Below, piece after piece: positions 9,404 to 17,768 of a DNA stretch of 64,000 nucleotides (its first letter is position 1; each line of letters starts with the position of its first letter). Made by a program: the position numbers and the translations under genes. Under the pieces are notes generated by a model. It was not told where the DNA came from, made no database searches, and saw only the letters and a list, made by a program, of their open reading frames with translations. Source of the stretch: an uncultured Lachnospiraceae bacterium (GTDB lineage Bacteria > Bacillota > Clostridia > Lachnospirales > Lachnospiraceae). The stretch covers positions 62,001-126,000 of the forward strand of contig CAJUEW010000008.1 of the NCBI GenBank assembly GCA_910585465.1, read 5' to 3'.

Positions 9404-9590
9404 TTCCGGCCTCATGTTTCTTAAATCTCTTATCAGGGGGCTTGATGGCATTTGCGGGAATAAGCCATGTTTCTCCCTTCTTGATTGCTCCCTCTATTCG
9501 TCCGTCAGCACACAGGGCACCAATTCTGCGTGGTGTGATGTTCTATTGTTCAGATAACTCAACTGTTGTCAAATATTCCATACCCGCCAT
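9390..9590 (-). pseudogene. Small helix-turn-helix DNA-binding protein gene, interrupted by an amber codon
   Basis: The minus strand reads MAGMEYLTTVELSEQ, then TAG (9545-9543), then NITPRRIGALCADGRIEGAI and continues through KGETWLIPANAIKPPDKRF to a TGA at 9390. This matches the small MerR/excisionase-like HTH proteins common in Clostridia mobile elements, in which the position of the stop is usually Trp (KW-NIT-RR). A single G-to-A change (TGG to TAG) therefore explains the break. The start is probably ATG 9590 or 9581. It sits directly upstream of hsdR on the same strand and may once have regulated the island. Sequencing error or suppression cannot be excluded. Confidence 0.7.
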
Positions 9591-9977
9591 CCATCCTTCG
9601 CATTATCAGAGCGCATCAACTATTTTTCCCCATTATACATCATGTATCGGAACAAAACAACGTATTGATATGAGTTCTCCACGGCAAACACATGAATGAT
9701 TCGCTTTCGGATAGTTGAACAGCCTCTTATCTGCTAAGTCCCCGATAGTATCATAGAAAAAGCCGCAAAAAAGAAAGCGGGGAATATCCCTGTCATTGGA
9801 ATACTCTCCGCTTATCATTTTTCTTATACCTTATAGAACATCAACCGTTCGATAAGTATACACTTTAGATAACTCTGCACAACCCTTCAAAAATCACGCA
9901 GAAATTGGTTCAAAAATGGTTCAAAAACGGATTTTGGTTCAGGAAAAAGCCCTCGAAATCCGCATAAATCCAGCATT
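9404..9977. other. Right flank of the restriction-modification island
   Basis: Beyond the HTH remnant, 9591-9977 has no gene I can support. A minus-strand frame at 9633-9818 (61 codons) has no recognisable family. Three copies of TGGTTCA occur at 9906, 9917 and 9935, two of them extended to TGGTTCAAAAA, just before the end of lysS, and one palindrome half-site lies at 9847-9861. The stretch looks like degraded mobile-element DNA between the island and the conserved lysS-greA block. Confidence 0.45.
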
Positions 9978-11468
9978 TTATTTATCAATGCTCTTCATCG
10001 TCGGGAACAGCAGCACATCTCTGATTGCCGGGCTGTTTGTAAGCAGCATCACCAGCCGGTCAATACCATATCCGATGCCCCCTGTAGGCGGCATGCCGAT
10101 CTCCAACGCATTCAGGAAATCCTCATCTGTGTGATTCGCCTCTTCGTCACCTGCGGCAAATGCAGCCTCCTGCGCAGCAAAACGTTCTCTCTGATCAATC
10201 GGATCGTTCAGCTCAGAATAAGCATTGGCCATCTCACGTCCGGTAATAAACAGCTCAAAACGCTCCACATATTCCGGCTTGTCCGGTTTCTTCTTAGTAA
10301 GCGGAGAGATTTCAATCGGATGATCCATAATAAATGTGGGCTGAATCAGCTTTTCTTCGCAGAATTCCTCAAAAAACAAACTTAATATATTGCCCTTTGT
10401 ATGGCGGTCCTCATACTCAATATGATGTTCATCCGCCAGCTTCTTAGCCGCTTCCGTATCCGCAATCTCATTAAAATCAATACCCGTATATTTCTTCACT
10501 ACATCAATCATCGTAAGGCGCTCGAACGGCTTGCCAAGATCAATCATCTGATCGCCGTAGGGCACCTGCGTCGTTCCAAGAACCTCCTGCGCCACATAGC
10601 GATACATATTTTCCGTCAGATCCATCATACCATAATAATCAGTATAAGCCTGATACAGCTCCATCAAAGTAAATTCCGGATTATGCCTGGTATCTACACC
10701 TTCGTTACGAAATACACGTCCAATCTCATACACTCTTTCCATACCGCCGACGATCAGTCTCTTCAGATACAGTTCCAGAGAAATACGAAGCTTTACGTCC
10801 TCATCCAACGCATTATAATGGGTTTCAAAGGGCCTTGCAGCCGCACCGCCTGCGTTAGACACAAGCATAGGAGTTTCTACCTCCATAAACCCCTGTCCAT
10901 CCAGATAGCGGCGGATAGCGCTGATAATCTTAGAGCGTTTTACGAAGGTATCCTTTACCTCCTCATTCATAATTAAATCTGTATATCTCTGACGATATCT
11001 CAGATCCGTATTGGTCAGTCCATGATATTTTTCCGGAAGAATCTGAAGACTCTTGGACAAAAGCGTCACAGAGGATGCGTGAATAGAAATCTCCCCTGTC
11101 TTTGTCTTAAACACTTCGCCCTCAATGCCTACGATATCTCCAATATCATATTTTTTAAAATTTTTATAAGAATCTTCCCCGATACTGTCTCTTGCCACAT
11201 AGGACTGAATAGTGCCTTTCAGATCCTGGATATTGCAAAAGGATGCTTTTCCCATAACACGCTTCTGCATAATCCGGCCCGCCAAACGAACCGTCTGTCC
11301 CTCCATGGCATCAAAGCCGTCTTTAATATCTTTACTGTGATGGGTTACATCATATTTTGTAATCTGAAACGGATCCTTACCTGCTGCCTGAAGAGCCGCC
11401 AGCTTCTCACGGCGCACCTTCAAAAGCTGATTCAAATCCTGTTCCTGAATGTTTTTTGCTTCTGCCAC
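9978..11468 (-). CDS. lysS: Lysyl-tRNA synthetase, class II
   Basis: A 496-residue class II aminoacyl-tRNA synthetase that charges tRNA-Lys with lysine. An OB-fold anticodon-binding domain (about 55-170, VRLAGRIMQKRVMGKASFCN) is followed by the catalytic core with motif 1 (QGFMEVETPML), motif 2 (YEIGRVFRNEGVDTRHNPEF) and motif 3 (PPTGGIGYGIDRLVMLL). Length is normal. I choose the GTG at 11468, since AGGAG is 8 bases upstream of it; the earlier GTG at 11477 overlaps that site. It follows greA with a short spacer, a pairing usual in Lachnospiraceae. Confidence 0.96.
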   Translation of the reverse strand: MAEAKNIQEQDLNQLLKVRREKLAALQAAGKDPFQITKYDVTHHSKDIKDGFDAMEGQTVRLAGRIMQKRVMGKASFCNIQDLKGTIQSYVARDSIGEDSYKNFKKYDIGDIVGIEGEVFKTKTGEISIHASSVTLLSKSLQILPEKYHGLTNTDLRYRQRYTDLIMNEEVKDTFVKRSKIISAIRRYLDGQGFMEVETPMLVSNAGGAAARPFETHYNALDEDVKLRISLELYLKRLIVGGMERVYEIGRVFRNEGVDTRHNPEFTLMELYQAYTDYYGMMDLTENMYRYVAQEVLGTTQVPYGDQMIDLGKPFERLTMIDVVKKYTGIDFNEIADTEAAKKLADEHHIEYEDRHTKGNILSLFFEEFCEEKLIQPTFIMDHPIEISPLTKKKPDKPEYVERFELFITGREMANAYSELNDPIDQRERFAAQEAAFAAGDEEANHTDEDFLNALEIGMPPTGGIGYGIDRLVMLLTNSPAIRDVLLFPTMKSIDK

Positions 11469-11480
11469 TTCTCTCACTCC

Positions 11481-11963
11481 TTAGTTTGCTCTGTGAATAC
11501 TGAGTACTTTATATTGTACTACCCCTGCAGGTGCTTCTACCTCAACCACGTCTCCAACCTTGGCGCCGATCAAAGCGCGTCCAATGGGGGATTCATTGGA
11601 AATCTTATTCTGAAGACTGCTTGCTTCTGAGGAGCCAACCAGCTTATACTCTTCCTCCTCGTCAAATTCAATATCCAGAACACGGACCAGGCAGCCTATA
11701 CTGATCTTATTCAGATCGATTTCCTCATCCAGAACCACCTCTGCATTCTTCAGGATTTTCTCAATCTGTTCAATTCTTGCTTCAATATCACGCTGTTCAT
11801 CCTTTGCCGCATCATACTCTGCGTTCTCTGACAAGTCTCCCTGCTCTCTAGCCTCTTTAATCTTCTGCGCAATCTCTCTTCTTTGAACTACCTTCAGATC
11901 CTGGAGCTCATCCTCCAGCTTTTTCAGCCCCTCATACGTCAAAATATTTTTCTTATCTGCCAT
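11481..11963 (-). CDS. greA: Transcription elongation factor GreA
   Basis: A 160-residue factor that rescues backtracked RNA polymerase by stimulating transcript cleavage. The N-terminal coiled coil (about 10-75) carries the acidic tip in GDLSENAEYDAAKDEQ, with the conserved D and E residues that reach the polymerase active site. The C-terminal FKBP-like domain contains the usual SPIGRALIGAKVGDVVEVEAP. Length matches the family. It lies 12 bp upstream of the lysS start on the same strand, so both are probably one transcript. Confidence 0.97.
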   Translation of the reverse strand: MADKKNILTYEGLKKLEDELQDLKVVQRREIAQKIKEAREQGDLSENAEYDAAKDEQRDIEARIEQIEKILKNAEVVLDEEIDLNKISIGCLVRVLDIEFDEEEEYKLVGSSEASSLQNKISNESPIGRALIGAKVGDVVEVEAPAGVVQYKVLSIHRAN

Positions 11964-12046
11964 CCTCTACACCTTCCACTTCATTTTCCAATCACTTTAT
12001 TTTTCTGCAGTTCAAGTCAAACGAAAAAAATTCGCCCTTCTGTCAT

Positions 12047-12073
12047 TGAGACACCAGCAAAGCCGGTGTCTCA
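12047..12073 (-). terminator. Terminator hairpin upstream of greA
   Basis: TGAGACACC (12047-12055) pairs perfectly with GGTGTCTCA (12065-12073), giving a 9-bp stem with a 9-base loop at the 3' end of the gene ending at 12071. No T-run follows at once on the minus strand; TTTTTTT appears about 17 bases later. It is probably the terminator of the preceding gene or a processing hairpin. Confidence 0.5.
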
Positions 12074-12514
12074 TATAATCATGGTATTATAACTTACTGT
12101 ATTGATAATGTCAAGATGCTTTTCCCATTCACGAATATCCAGCACCAGATTCCCCGGTATACGCTCTCCGGGAACCTCTTCAAATACCACAATCAAAAGT
12201 CCGTGCTCTTCCATGGCTTCCTCTGCCAGTTCTTCAAAAATCTCCGGCCGGCCGGTCACAATATAGAGCAGGTTCAGATCTGCTGTCAAAAGCTCTGCAA
12301 TCTGTACAATCTGATAAGCCGGCCGCTCCGGGTCATCCACCAGCGCCAGCTCCAGATTTTTCCGGGAAATCCCCTGCTCCCGCCGAAGGTAGGTTACAAT
12401 TTCAGGAACTCTCACTATATATAAGAAGAAACTTTTTCGCTCCTCCTGTCCTGCTGTCTCCTCTGTATTTTCTCTTTTCTTCCAAAAAGAAAACAATCTG
12501 CGAAAGAACCCCAT
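12071..12514 (-). CDS. Conserved hypothetical protein of unknown function
   Basis: A 147-residue protein starting MGFFRRLFSFWKKRENTEE, a short basic amphipathic N-terminus, followed by a folded alpha/beta-looking region with EIVTYLRREQGISRKNLELA, which has a helix-turn-helix flavour, and TADLNLLYIVTGRPEIFEEL. No cysteines, signal peptide or membrane helix are seen. I do not recognise its family. The ATG at 12514 is preferred over a GTG at 12523 because an AGGTG lies suitably upstream. It follows dusB by 37 bp on the same strand and probably belongs to the birA-dusB operon. Confidence 0.7.
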   Translation of the reverse strand: MGFFRRLFSFWKKRENTEETAGQEERKSFFLYIVRVPEIVTYLRREQGISRKNLELALVDDPERPAYQIVQIAELLTADLNLLYIVTGRPEIFEELAEEAMEEHGLLIVVFEEVPGERIPGNLVLDIREWEKHLDIINTVSYNTMII

Positions 12515-12551
12515 AGCGGACACCTATCTGTATATTTCATTCTAGTATATG

Positions 12552-13514
12552 TTAAAGATTATGGATTAAATCCTCCAATTCTTCCAGACTTTCCACCTCA
12601 TTAACCTTTGCACGGAGTTTTGCCGAGTTCGGATATCCGGCTGTATACCATGCCACATGTTTACGCATTTCACGGATACCAGTATAAACCCCCTTATATT
12701 TTATCTGAAGCCGGCCGTGACGCAGAATCATCTCCTTTACTTCATTTATGGAAGGCCCTTCCTCCTTTTCCCCTGTCTCCATCCAATGTAAAATCTGATG
12801 AAAGATCCATGGATTTCCCTGGGCTCCCCTCCCTATCATGATTCCGTCACAGCCTGTTTCCTTCAGCATACGCTCTGCCGCCTCCGGGGAGGTCACATCT
12901 CCATTGCCAATGACCGGAATCTTGACTGCCTCTTTTACCTGACGAATAATATCCCAGTCTGCCTTCCCATGATAGTATTGATCTCTTGTCCTTCCGTGAA
13001 CCGCCACAGCGGCAGCTCCGCATCCTTCTGCAATCCTCGCAATCTCTGACGCATTCACGTGCTCCTCATCAAAGCCTTTGCGGATTTTTACTGTCACAGG
13101 CTTCTGAATTGCTTTCACTGTCTTTGTTATGATCTCTTCCACCAGCCGGGGGTTCTTCATCAATGCCGCCCCCTCCCCGTTGCCGGCCACCTTTGGAACC
13201 GGGCAGCCCATATTAATATCCAATATGGAAAAGGGCCGATCCTCAATCCGTTTTGCCATCTCGCTTATAATATCCGGATCAGAGCCGAATAGCTGCAGAG
13301 AAACCGGAGGCTCTCTGTCATCAATGAAAAGCAGACTCTCTGTATTTTTATTCCGGAAAAAAATTGCTTTTGCACTTACCATTTCCATACACAAAAGCCC
13401 TGCCCCCTGCTCCTTGCAGAGCAGACGAAATGGCAGGTCAGTCACGCCTGCCATTGGTGCAAGAACCAGGTTATTTTTTAATGTCACATTTCCAATCTGC
13501 AATGTCCGAATCAT
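12552..13514 (-). CDS. dusB: tRNA-dihydrouridine synthase DusB
   Basis: A 320-residue FMN-dependent enzyme that reduces uridine to dihydrouridine in tRNA. A TIM-barrel N-terminal part starts with LAPMAGVTDLPFR. The catalytic cysteine lies in NMGCPVPKVAGNGEGAALM, and FMN and tRNA contacts in VKIRKGF, AVHGRTRDQYYHG, IGNGDVTSPE and DGIMIGRGAQGNPWIF. Length is typical of DusB. Its ATG overlaps the upstream gene stop by four bases (13511-13514), indicating coupling with the DUF6145 gene and birA. Confidence 0.96.
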   Translation of the reverse strand: MIRTLQIGNVTLKNNLVLAPMAGVTDLPFRLLCKEQGAGLLCMEMVSAKAIFFRNKNTESLLFIDDREPPVSLQLFGSDPDIISEMAKRIEDRPFSILDINMGCPVPKVAGNGEGAALMKNPRLVEEIITKTVKAIQKPVTVKIRKGFDEEHVNASEIARIAEGCGAAAVAVHGRTRDQYYHGKADWDIIRQVKEAVKIPVIGNGDVTSPEAAERMLKETGCDGIMIGRGAQGNPWIFHQILHWMETGEKEEGPSINEVKEMILRHGRLQIKYKGVYTGIREMRKHVAWYTAGYPNSAKLRAKVNEVESLEELEDLIHNL

Positions 13515-13843
13515 TCTATTTCCTCACCAAGGAAAAATACCCGATAATATAGCTTCAATGCCTGTAAAAGCTCTGCTTTCTCCTTCTGAATTTTCCGGAT
13601 TTTCAGCTCGCTTCCAATATCATCATACAGCAGGTCCCCTTCATCCGCAGTCACTTCCAGAAAGAGCTCCCCATTCTCATCAAATACCAGCGTCAGTATT
13701 CCTCCCACATCCTCTGTAAAAAGGACGCACATGATTTTAAGCTCATCCTGAACCTGCTCAGGAAGACCTTTAAAGTCTTCATTCAAATAATACTTCTGCT
13801 CATAAGCGCTGGCGCCGCAGAGCACTACCTGTTTCTGATACAT
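13511..13843 (-). CDS. DUF6145-like conserved protein
   Basis: A 110-residue soluble acidic protein beginning MYQKQVVLCGASAYEQKYYL. A strand-rich middle (GGILTLVFDENGELFLEV) precedes a helical C-terminus (KEKAELLQALKLYYRVFFLG). I associate it from memory with DUF6145, found beside birA and dusB in Lachnospiraceae; its function is unknown. The ATG at 13843 has AGAGGAGAG just upstream, so the longer in-frame extension to 13999, which overlaps birA, is rejected. The gene sits between birA (10-bp gap) and dusB (four-base overlap). Confidence 0.8.
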   Translation of the reverse strand: MYQKQVVLCGASAYEQKYYLNEDFKGLPEQVQDELKIMCVLFTEDVGGILTLVFDENGELFLEVTADEGDLLYDDIGSELKIRKIQKEKAELLQALKLYYRVFFLGEEIE

Positions 13844-13853
13844 GCTCTCTCCT

Positions 13854-14834
13854 CTATACATAGCTGTAAAGTCCACGCACCGACACTTCGCCTGCATAGA
13901 CATTAACCATTTCACCGTTCTCCTTCCGGACGACAAGCTCTCCATTTTTATTAATACCCGTTGTTGTTCCCGTATACTCATTTCCAGGCTCCAGCACACG
14001 GATTTGATGTCCTCTGTTCACACAGATTTCATTATATTCTTCATACAAAGCAGATAAATCCTCTGTCGGAAGAAAGATTTCATAGATTCTCTCCAATTCT
14101 TCCATGATGCTTGCTGCCAATTCTGCTCTCGGTATCCTCTTCCCCAGTTCCTCACTTAAAGAACCTGCAATCTGCCGAATCTCTTTTGGAAAGCTCCGCT
14201 GATTCACGTTGATGCCTGTACCGATAACTACATAATTAATATAATCTATCTCTGTATTCATCTCAGTTAAAATACCGCACACCTTTTTTCCATAAACCAC
14301 CACATCATTGGGCCACTTGATTCCTGCGTCAAGTCCTGTCACCTTTCGGATTCCCTGTGCCACTGCCATTGCCATCAGAAGCGTCAGCCTGGATGCGTGC
14401 TCCGGATGAATTCGAGGCCGGAGCAGCAAAGTCATGGCAATATTTGTCCCTTTAGGGGTTTCCCAGCCTCTTCCTCTGCGTCCTCTGCCGTCGGTCTGTT
14501 CGTCAGCTATCACAAGAGTGCCCTCTGCAGCTCCTTCCTCTGCAATACGCTTGGCATAGTTATTCGTAGAATCTACGCTTTCCAGATACAGACAACTCTG
14601 AGCCATCCATCTGGTATGAATACGACTTCTGATTTCCTCCGCCGTCATTACATCCGGAATTTCGCAAATCCGATAACCCTTATTTTTAACTGCCTCAATT
14701 TCATATCCTTCCTCTTTCAGCTGACGGATTACCTTCCAGACTGCCGTGCGGGATACTCCGAAATGCTCGCATAGCTGCTGCCCGGATACATAGCTTTCGC
14801 TCTCTCTGAGAATTCTCAGCAATTCCGCTTTCAT
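13854..14834 (-). CDS. birA: Biotin operon repressor / biotin-protein ligase BirA
   Basis: A 326-residue bifunctional protein. The N-terminal winged helix (LLRILRESESYVSGQQLCEH, then FGVSRTAVWKVIRQLKEEGY, about 1-60) binds biotin operators. The central catalytic domain has the biotinyl-AMP loop GRGRRGRGWETPKG, and the rest includes GIKWPNDVVVYGKKVCGIL and a C-terminal SH3-like domain. It activates biotin and attaches it to carboxylases. The start at 14834 follows AGGAGGAATTGT; the preceding frame is non-homologous. Its ATG overlaps the stop of the upstream membrane protein by four bases. Confidence 0.95.
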   Translation of the reverse strand: MKAELLRILRESESYVSGQQLCEHFGVSRTAVWKVIRQLKEEGYEIEAVKNKGYRICEIPDVMTAEEIRSRIHTRWMAQSCLYLESVDSTNNYAKRIAEEGAAEGTLVIADEQTDGRGRRGRGWETPKGTNIAMTLLLRPRIHPEHASRLTLLMAMAVAQGIRKVTGLDAGIKWPNDVVVYGKKVCGILTEMNTEIDYINYVVIGTGINVNQRSFPKEIRQIAGSLSEELGKRIPRAELAASIMEELERIYEIFLPTEDLSALYEEYNEICVNRGHQIRVLEPGNEYTGTTTGINKNGELVVRKENGEMVNVYAGEVSVRGLYSYV

Positions 14835-15100
14835 ACAATTCCTCCTATACGCAGCAAGGTCAGAAATGCCGCCACCATCATGCAGACTGCCAGAAGCGCT
14901 TCCACCAGACAGGCTGTCATCCGGTTCACCATCCATTTCTGTACCCCTCCCAGGGAGTACAGAAGTCCTCCAAGAAGAAACACGAGAAATACACAGATCT
15001 CACGCCCCGCCTTCTCAGAACCAATAATGAATGCCAGCGTCAGAATCATTAAACTCAGCCATATGGAAATCACTCTGTATTTCCCCGGAAAGAACTTCAT
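14831..15100 (-). CDS. Small membrane protein of unknown function
   Basis: An 89-residue hydrophobic protein with about three predicted membrane helices (around residues 9-26, 33-52 and 63-86), starting MKFFPGKYRVISIWLSLMIL. No catalytic motif is visible and I do not recognise a family. Its stop overlaps the birA start by four bases, so it is translated with birA. It lies 18 bp downstream of argF on the same strand and may join argF and birA in one transcript. Confidence 0.7.
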   Translation of the reverse strand: MKFFPGKYRVISIWLSLMILTLAFIIGSEKAGREICVFLVFLLGGLLYSLGGVQKWMVNRMTACLVEALLAVCMMVAAFLTLLRIGGIV

Positions 15101-15118
15101 ACCCCATGTTCCCCTTTT

Positions 15119-16105
15119 CTATGCTCCCAACGTGGCCGCCATTACAGCTTTAATCGTATGCATACGGTTTTCGGCCTCATCAAATACAACCGACTGACAG
15201 GACTCAAATACTTCGTCTGTAACCTCCATTGCATGAATACCGAACTTGTCACTGATTTCTTTTCCAATCTTTGTATTCAAATCATGAAATGCCGGAAGAC
15301 AGTGCATAAAAATTGCCTGGCTCCCCGCATGCTCCATCACTGTCTGGTTTACCTGATAAGGAAGCAATTCCTTAATACGCTCCGCCCATACTTCATCCGG
15401 TTCACCCATGGATACCCATACATCCGTATAAATGACATCCGCACCCTTTACTGCCTTCTGTACGTCCTCCTCCAGAGTAAGCTTCGCACCGGTTTCCTCC
15501 GCAATCTCCCTGCACTGATTCATCAGTTCTGATGACGGCCAGTATTTCTTCGGAGCACAGGCGGTAAAATCCATTCCCATCTTCGCACAGCCTACCATCC
15601 AGGAATTTCCCATATTATAGCGGGCATCCCCCATGTAAACTACCTTTACATTCAGATTTCCGAAATGCTCCCGGATCGTCAGCAGATCTGCAAGGATCTG
15701 AGTGGGGTGGAACTCGTTGGTCAGTCCGTTCCATACAGGCACGCCTGCATATTTTGCAAGCTCTTCCACAATATTCTGCCCGTATCCGCGATACTCAATC
15801 CCCTCATACATTCTTCCAAGAACCCGCGCCGTATCCGCAATACTTTCTTTTTTTCCAATTTGGGAACCGCTTGGATCCAGATAAGTAGTTCCCATGCCGA
15901 GATCATGGGCAGCCACCTCAAAGGAACATCTTGTCCGGGTGCTTGTCTTTTCAAAGATCAACGCCACATTTTTTCCGCGCAGCGTATCTACCGGAATTCC
16001 CTGCTTCTTCTTTGCTTTCAGTTCTGCTGCCAGATCCAGTAAATACAGCAGCTCCTCCGGGGTAAAATCCAACAGTTTCAAAAAATTTCTTCCTTTTAAA
16101 TTCAT
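15119..16105 (-). CDS. argF: Ornithine carbamoyltransferase
   Basis: A 328-residue cytosolic enzyme that joins carbamoyl phosphate and ornithine to give citrulline in arginine synthesis (or the reverse in arginine catabolism). The carbamoyl-phosphate motif FEKTSTRTRCSFE lies near residue 55, FHPTQ near 135 and the ornithine/catalytic motif MHCLPAFHD near 272. The length fits the family trimer subunit. No other arginine genes lie nearby, so anabolic or catabolic use cannot be settled from context. Confidence 0.95.
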   Translation of the reverse strand: MNLKGRNFLKLLDFTPEELLYLLDLAAELKAKKKQGIPVDTLRGKNVALIFEKTSTRTRCSFEVAAHDLGMGTTYLDPSGSQIGKKESIADTARVLGRMYEGIEYRGYGQNIVEELAKYAGVPVWNGLTNEFHPTQILADLLTIREHFGNLNVKVVYMGDARYNMGNSWMVGCAKMGMDFTACAPKKYWPSSELMNQCREIAEETGAKLTLEEDVQKAVKGADVIYTDVWVSMGEPDEVWAERIKELLPYQVNQTVMEHAGSQAIFMHCLPAFHDLNTKIGKEISDKFGIHAMEVTDEVFESCQSVVFDEAENRMHTIKAVMAATLGA

Positions 16106-16128
16106 ATGAACACTTCCTCCAGCAAATA

Positions 16129-16150
16129 GGCTGGCGCTTCTGCGTCAGCC
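16129..16150 (-). terminator. Hairpin between the SPFH gene and argF
   Basis: GGCTGGCGC (16129-16137) and GCGTCAGCC (16142-16150) form a 9-bp stem with one mismatch and a TTCT loop. It lies just after the SPFH gene on the minus strand. Only a weak T-rich tail follows (CTATTTGC), so termination is likely but not certain. Confidence 0.5.
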
Positions 16151-16178
16151 CGGATTATCTTTAGCTATATATCAGCAA

Positions 16179-17096
16179 TCAGTTCTTTGCAACCTCTGTT
16201 GCAGAACTCACCAAACCTGCCAGCTTCTGAATCTCAGATGGGATAATAATCTTGGTTGCCTTACCATCTGCTGCTTTTGCGAATGCCTCCAGACTTTTAA
16301 GCTGAAGCACCGCTTCATCCACACCAACCTCTTTTAAAAAGCGCAGACCATCTGCATTTGCCTGCTGCACCTTCAATATTGCAGCCGCCTGGCCCTCGGC
16401 TTCCTTAATCATCTTTTCTTTCTCTGCCTCTGCCCTCAGAATAGCGGCCTGCTTCTCTGCCTCTGCATCCAGAATTGCAGATTCCTTATGACCTTCTGCC
16501 ACCAGAATCGTGGATTTCTTCTCTCCTTCAGCCTTCAGAATAGCTTCCCGGCGTTCCCGCTCCGCTTTCATCTGTTTCTCCATTGCATCCTGAATAGCTG
16601 CGGGCGGAATAATGTTCTTCAGCTCCACACGGTTTACTTTAATGCCCCATGGGTCTGTCGCCACATCCAGAGATGCCCGCATCTTTGTATTAATTGTCTC
16701 ACGGGAGGTCAGCGTCTGATCCAGCTCCAGATCACCGATAATATTACGGAGTGTCGTGGCTGTCAGATTCTCAATTGCCATAATCGGGTTTTCCACACCA
16801 TAGGCAAACAGCTTCGGATCTGTAATCTGAAAAAATACGACCGTATCGATTCTCATAGTAACATTATCCTTGGTAATAACAGGCTGCGGAGCAAAATCCA
16901 CCACCTGTTCTTTTAAAGTAACTCTCTTTGCCACCCGATCGATAAACGGCGCTTTAAAATGGATTCCCACACCCCACGTTCCGTTATACGCACCCAGACG
17001 CTCCATGACCAACGCCGTCGCCTGCGGAACAATCTTAATACACGATGCTAAAATAATTAAAATTACTAATACTAATATAGTTGCTAAAACTGGCAT
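16179..17096 (-). CDS. SPFH/Band 7 (stomatin-like) membrane scaffold protein
   Basis: A 305-residue protein with one N-terminal membrane anchor (about 3-22, LATILVLVILIILASCIKIV), the SPFH domain (about 25-190, KIVPQATALVMERLGAYNGT and the usual LRNIIGDLELDQTLTSR) and a long Glu/Ala-rich coiled coil (about 185-260). Proteins of this kind form large ring oligomers at the membrane and are linked to lipid microdomains and protease control. Its start touches the stop of the nfeD-type gene with no gap, the classical NfeD-SPFH operon, supporting joint function in membrane organisation. Confidence 0.92.
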   Translation of the reverse strand: MPVLATILVLVILIILASCIKIVPQATALVMERLGAYNGTWGVGIHFKAPFIDRVAKRVTLKEQVVDFAPQPVITKDNVTMRIDTVVFFQITDPKLFAYGVENPIMAIENLTATTLRNIIGDLELDQTLTSRETINTKMRASLDVATDPWGIKVNRVELKNIIPPAAIQDAMEKQMKAERERREAILKAEGEKKSTILVAEGHKESAILDAEAEKQAAILRAEAEKEKMIKEAEGQAAAILKVQQANADGLRFLKEVGVDEAVLQLKSLEAFAKAADGKATKIIIPSEIQKLAGLVSSATEVAKN

Positions 17097-17549
17097 TTAT
17101 CTGTCCTCCTTTAACTCTTCCACAATCAGCTTCACACCCTCTATGGCACAGATTCTTACTTTACTGCCTGCCGGTATGATACAGGACGCATCTTTACTTC
17201 TTGCAGTCCAGCTAATATCCGATATCACTACCTCTCCGCTCTGGGCAAGATTGTCAACCCTGCTGGTTACAACTGCTATTCGCCCGACCATGCTGTCCAC
17301 ATTAGTCTTCGGCTGACCCTTCTTCATGTATTTTACAGCAATCGGCCGGGTAACTATCAAAAGAGCCAGCGACAGCACTAGAAAAATGGTTCTCTGAGCG
17401 GTTGCACTGGCGCCGTAAAAGGTAGAAATAAAAGCCGCTACCGCTCCCCCTGCAAACCAGATGGTGGTCAGTCCCATGGTCGCAATCTCAATCACAAGAA
17501 GCAGAATCACAAGTATAAGCCAGATAATTGCCGGATTCTCTAACATCAT
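17097..17549 (-). CDS. NfeD-family membrane protein
   Basis: A 150-residue protein with about three membrane helices in the first half (IIWLILVILLLVIEIATMGL, then the WFAGGAVAAFISTFY turn and IFLVLSLALLIVT) and a C-terminal OB-fold (about 85-145, SMVGRIAVVTSRVDNL and GEVVISDISWTARS). This is the short NfeD type without the N-terminal ClpP-like protease domain. NfeD proteins partner with SPFH proteins, and the SPFH gene follows at once. Two adjacent ATGs occur at the start; I use the first. Confidence 0.9.
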   Translation of the reverse strand: MMLENPAIIWLILVILLLVIEIATMGLTTIWFAGGAVAAFISTFYGASATAQRTIFLVLSLALLIVTRPIAVKYMKKGQPKTNVDSMVGRIAVVTSRVDNLAQSGEVVISDISWTARSKDASCIIPAGSKVRICAIEGVKLIVEELKEDR

Positions 17550-17681
17550 GATGCTTTACCCCCATTCTCTATAATTGTACCCATTATACAACTTTCTACT
17601 ATAATTAGCAACCAAAGGCTTTCTTAAATTTTTCCTGCTCTGAAGCGAAAAGCACTTTCTGTACAGGACAGAAAAACAAAT

Positions 17682-17740
17682 GACAGCGGGAATTTCTTCA
17701 TTTGCCTTCTGCAACGCAGACGCACCGAAGATCCCGCTGT
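17682..17740 (-). terminator. Terminator after the SleB-like hydrolase gene
   Basis: GACAGCGGGA and TCCCGCTGTC flank an imperfect 40-base loop in the interval 17682-17740. On the minus strand the stem is followed by ATTTGTTTTT; on the plus strand by a longer T-rich tract (ATCTTTTATTTTTTT). It ends the gene at 17769 and may insulate the nfeD operon. Confidence 0.6.
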
Positions 17741-17768
17741 CATCTTTTATTTTTTTATTCTTAACACT

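Noticed and set aside
9633..9818. 61-codon minus-strand frame in the island flank
   Set aside because: No recognisable family and no clear ribosome site; left unannotated.
13844..13999. Extended N-terminus of the DUF6145 gene
   Set aside because: It overlaps birA throughout and lacks a ribosome site at its start; the ATG at 13843 has AGAGGAGAG.
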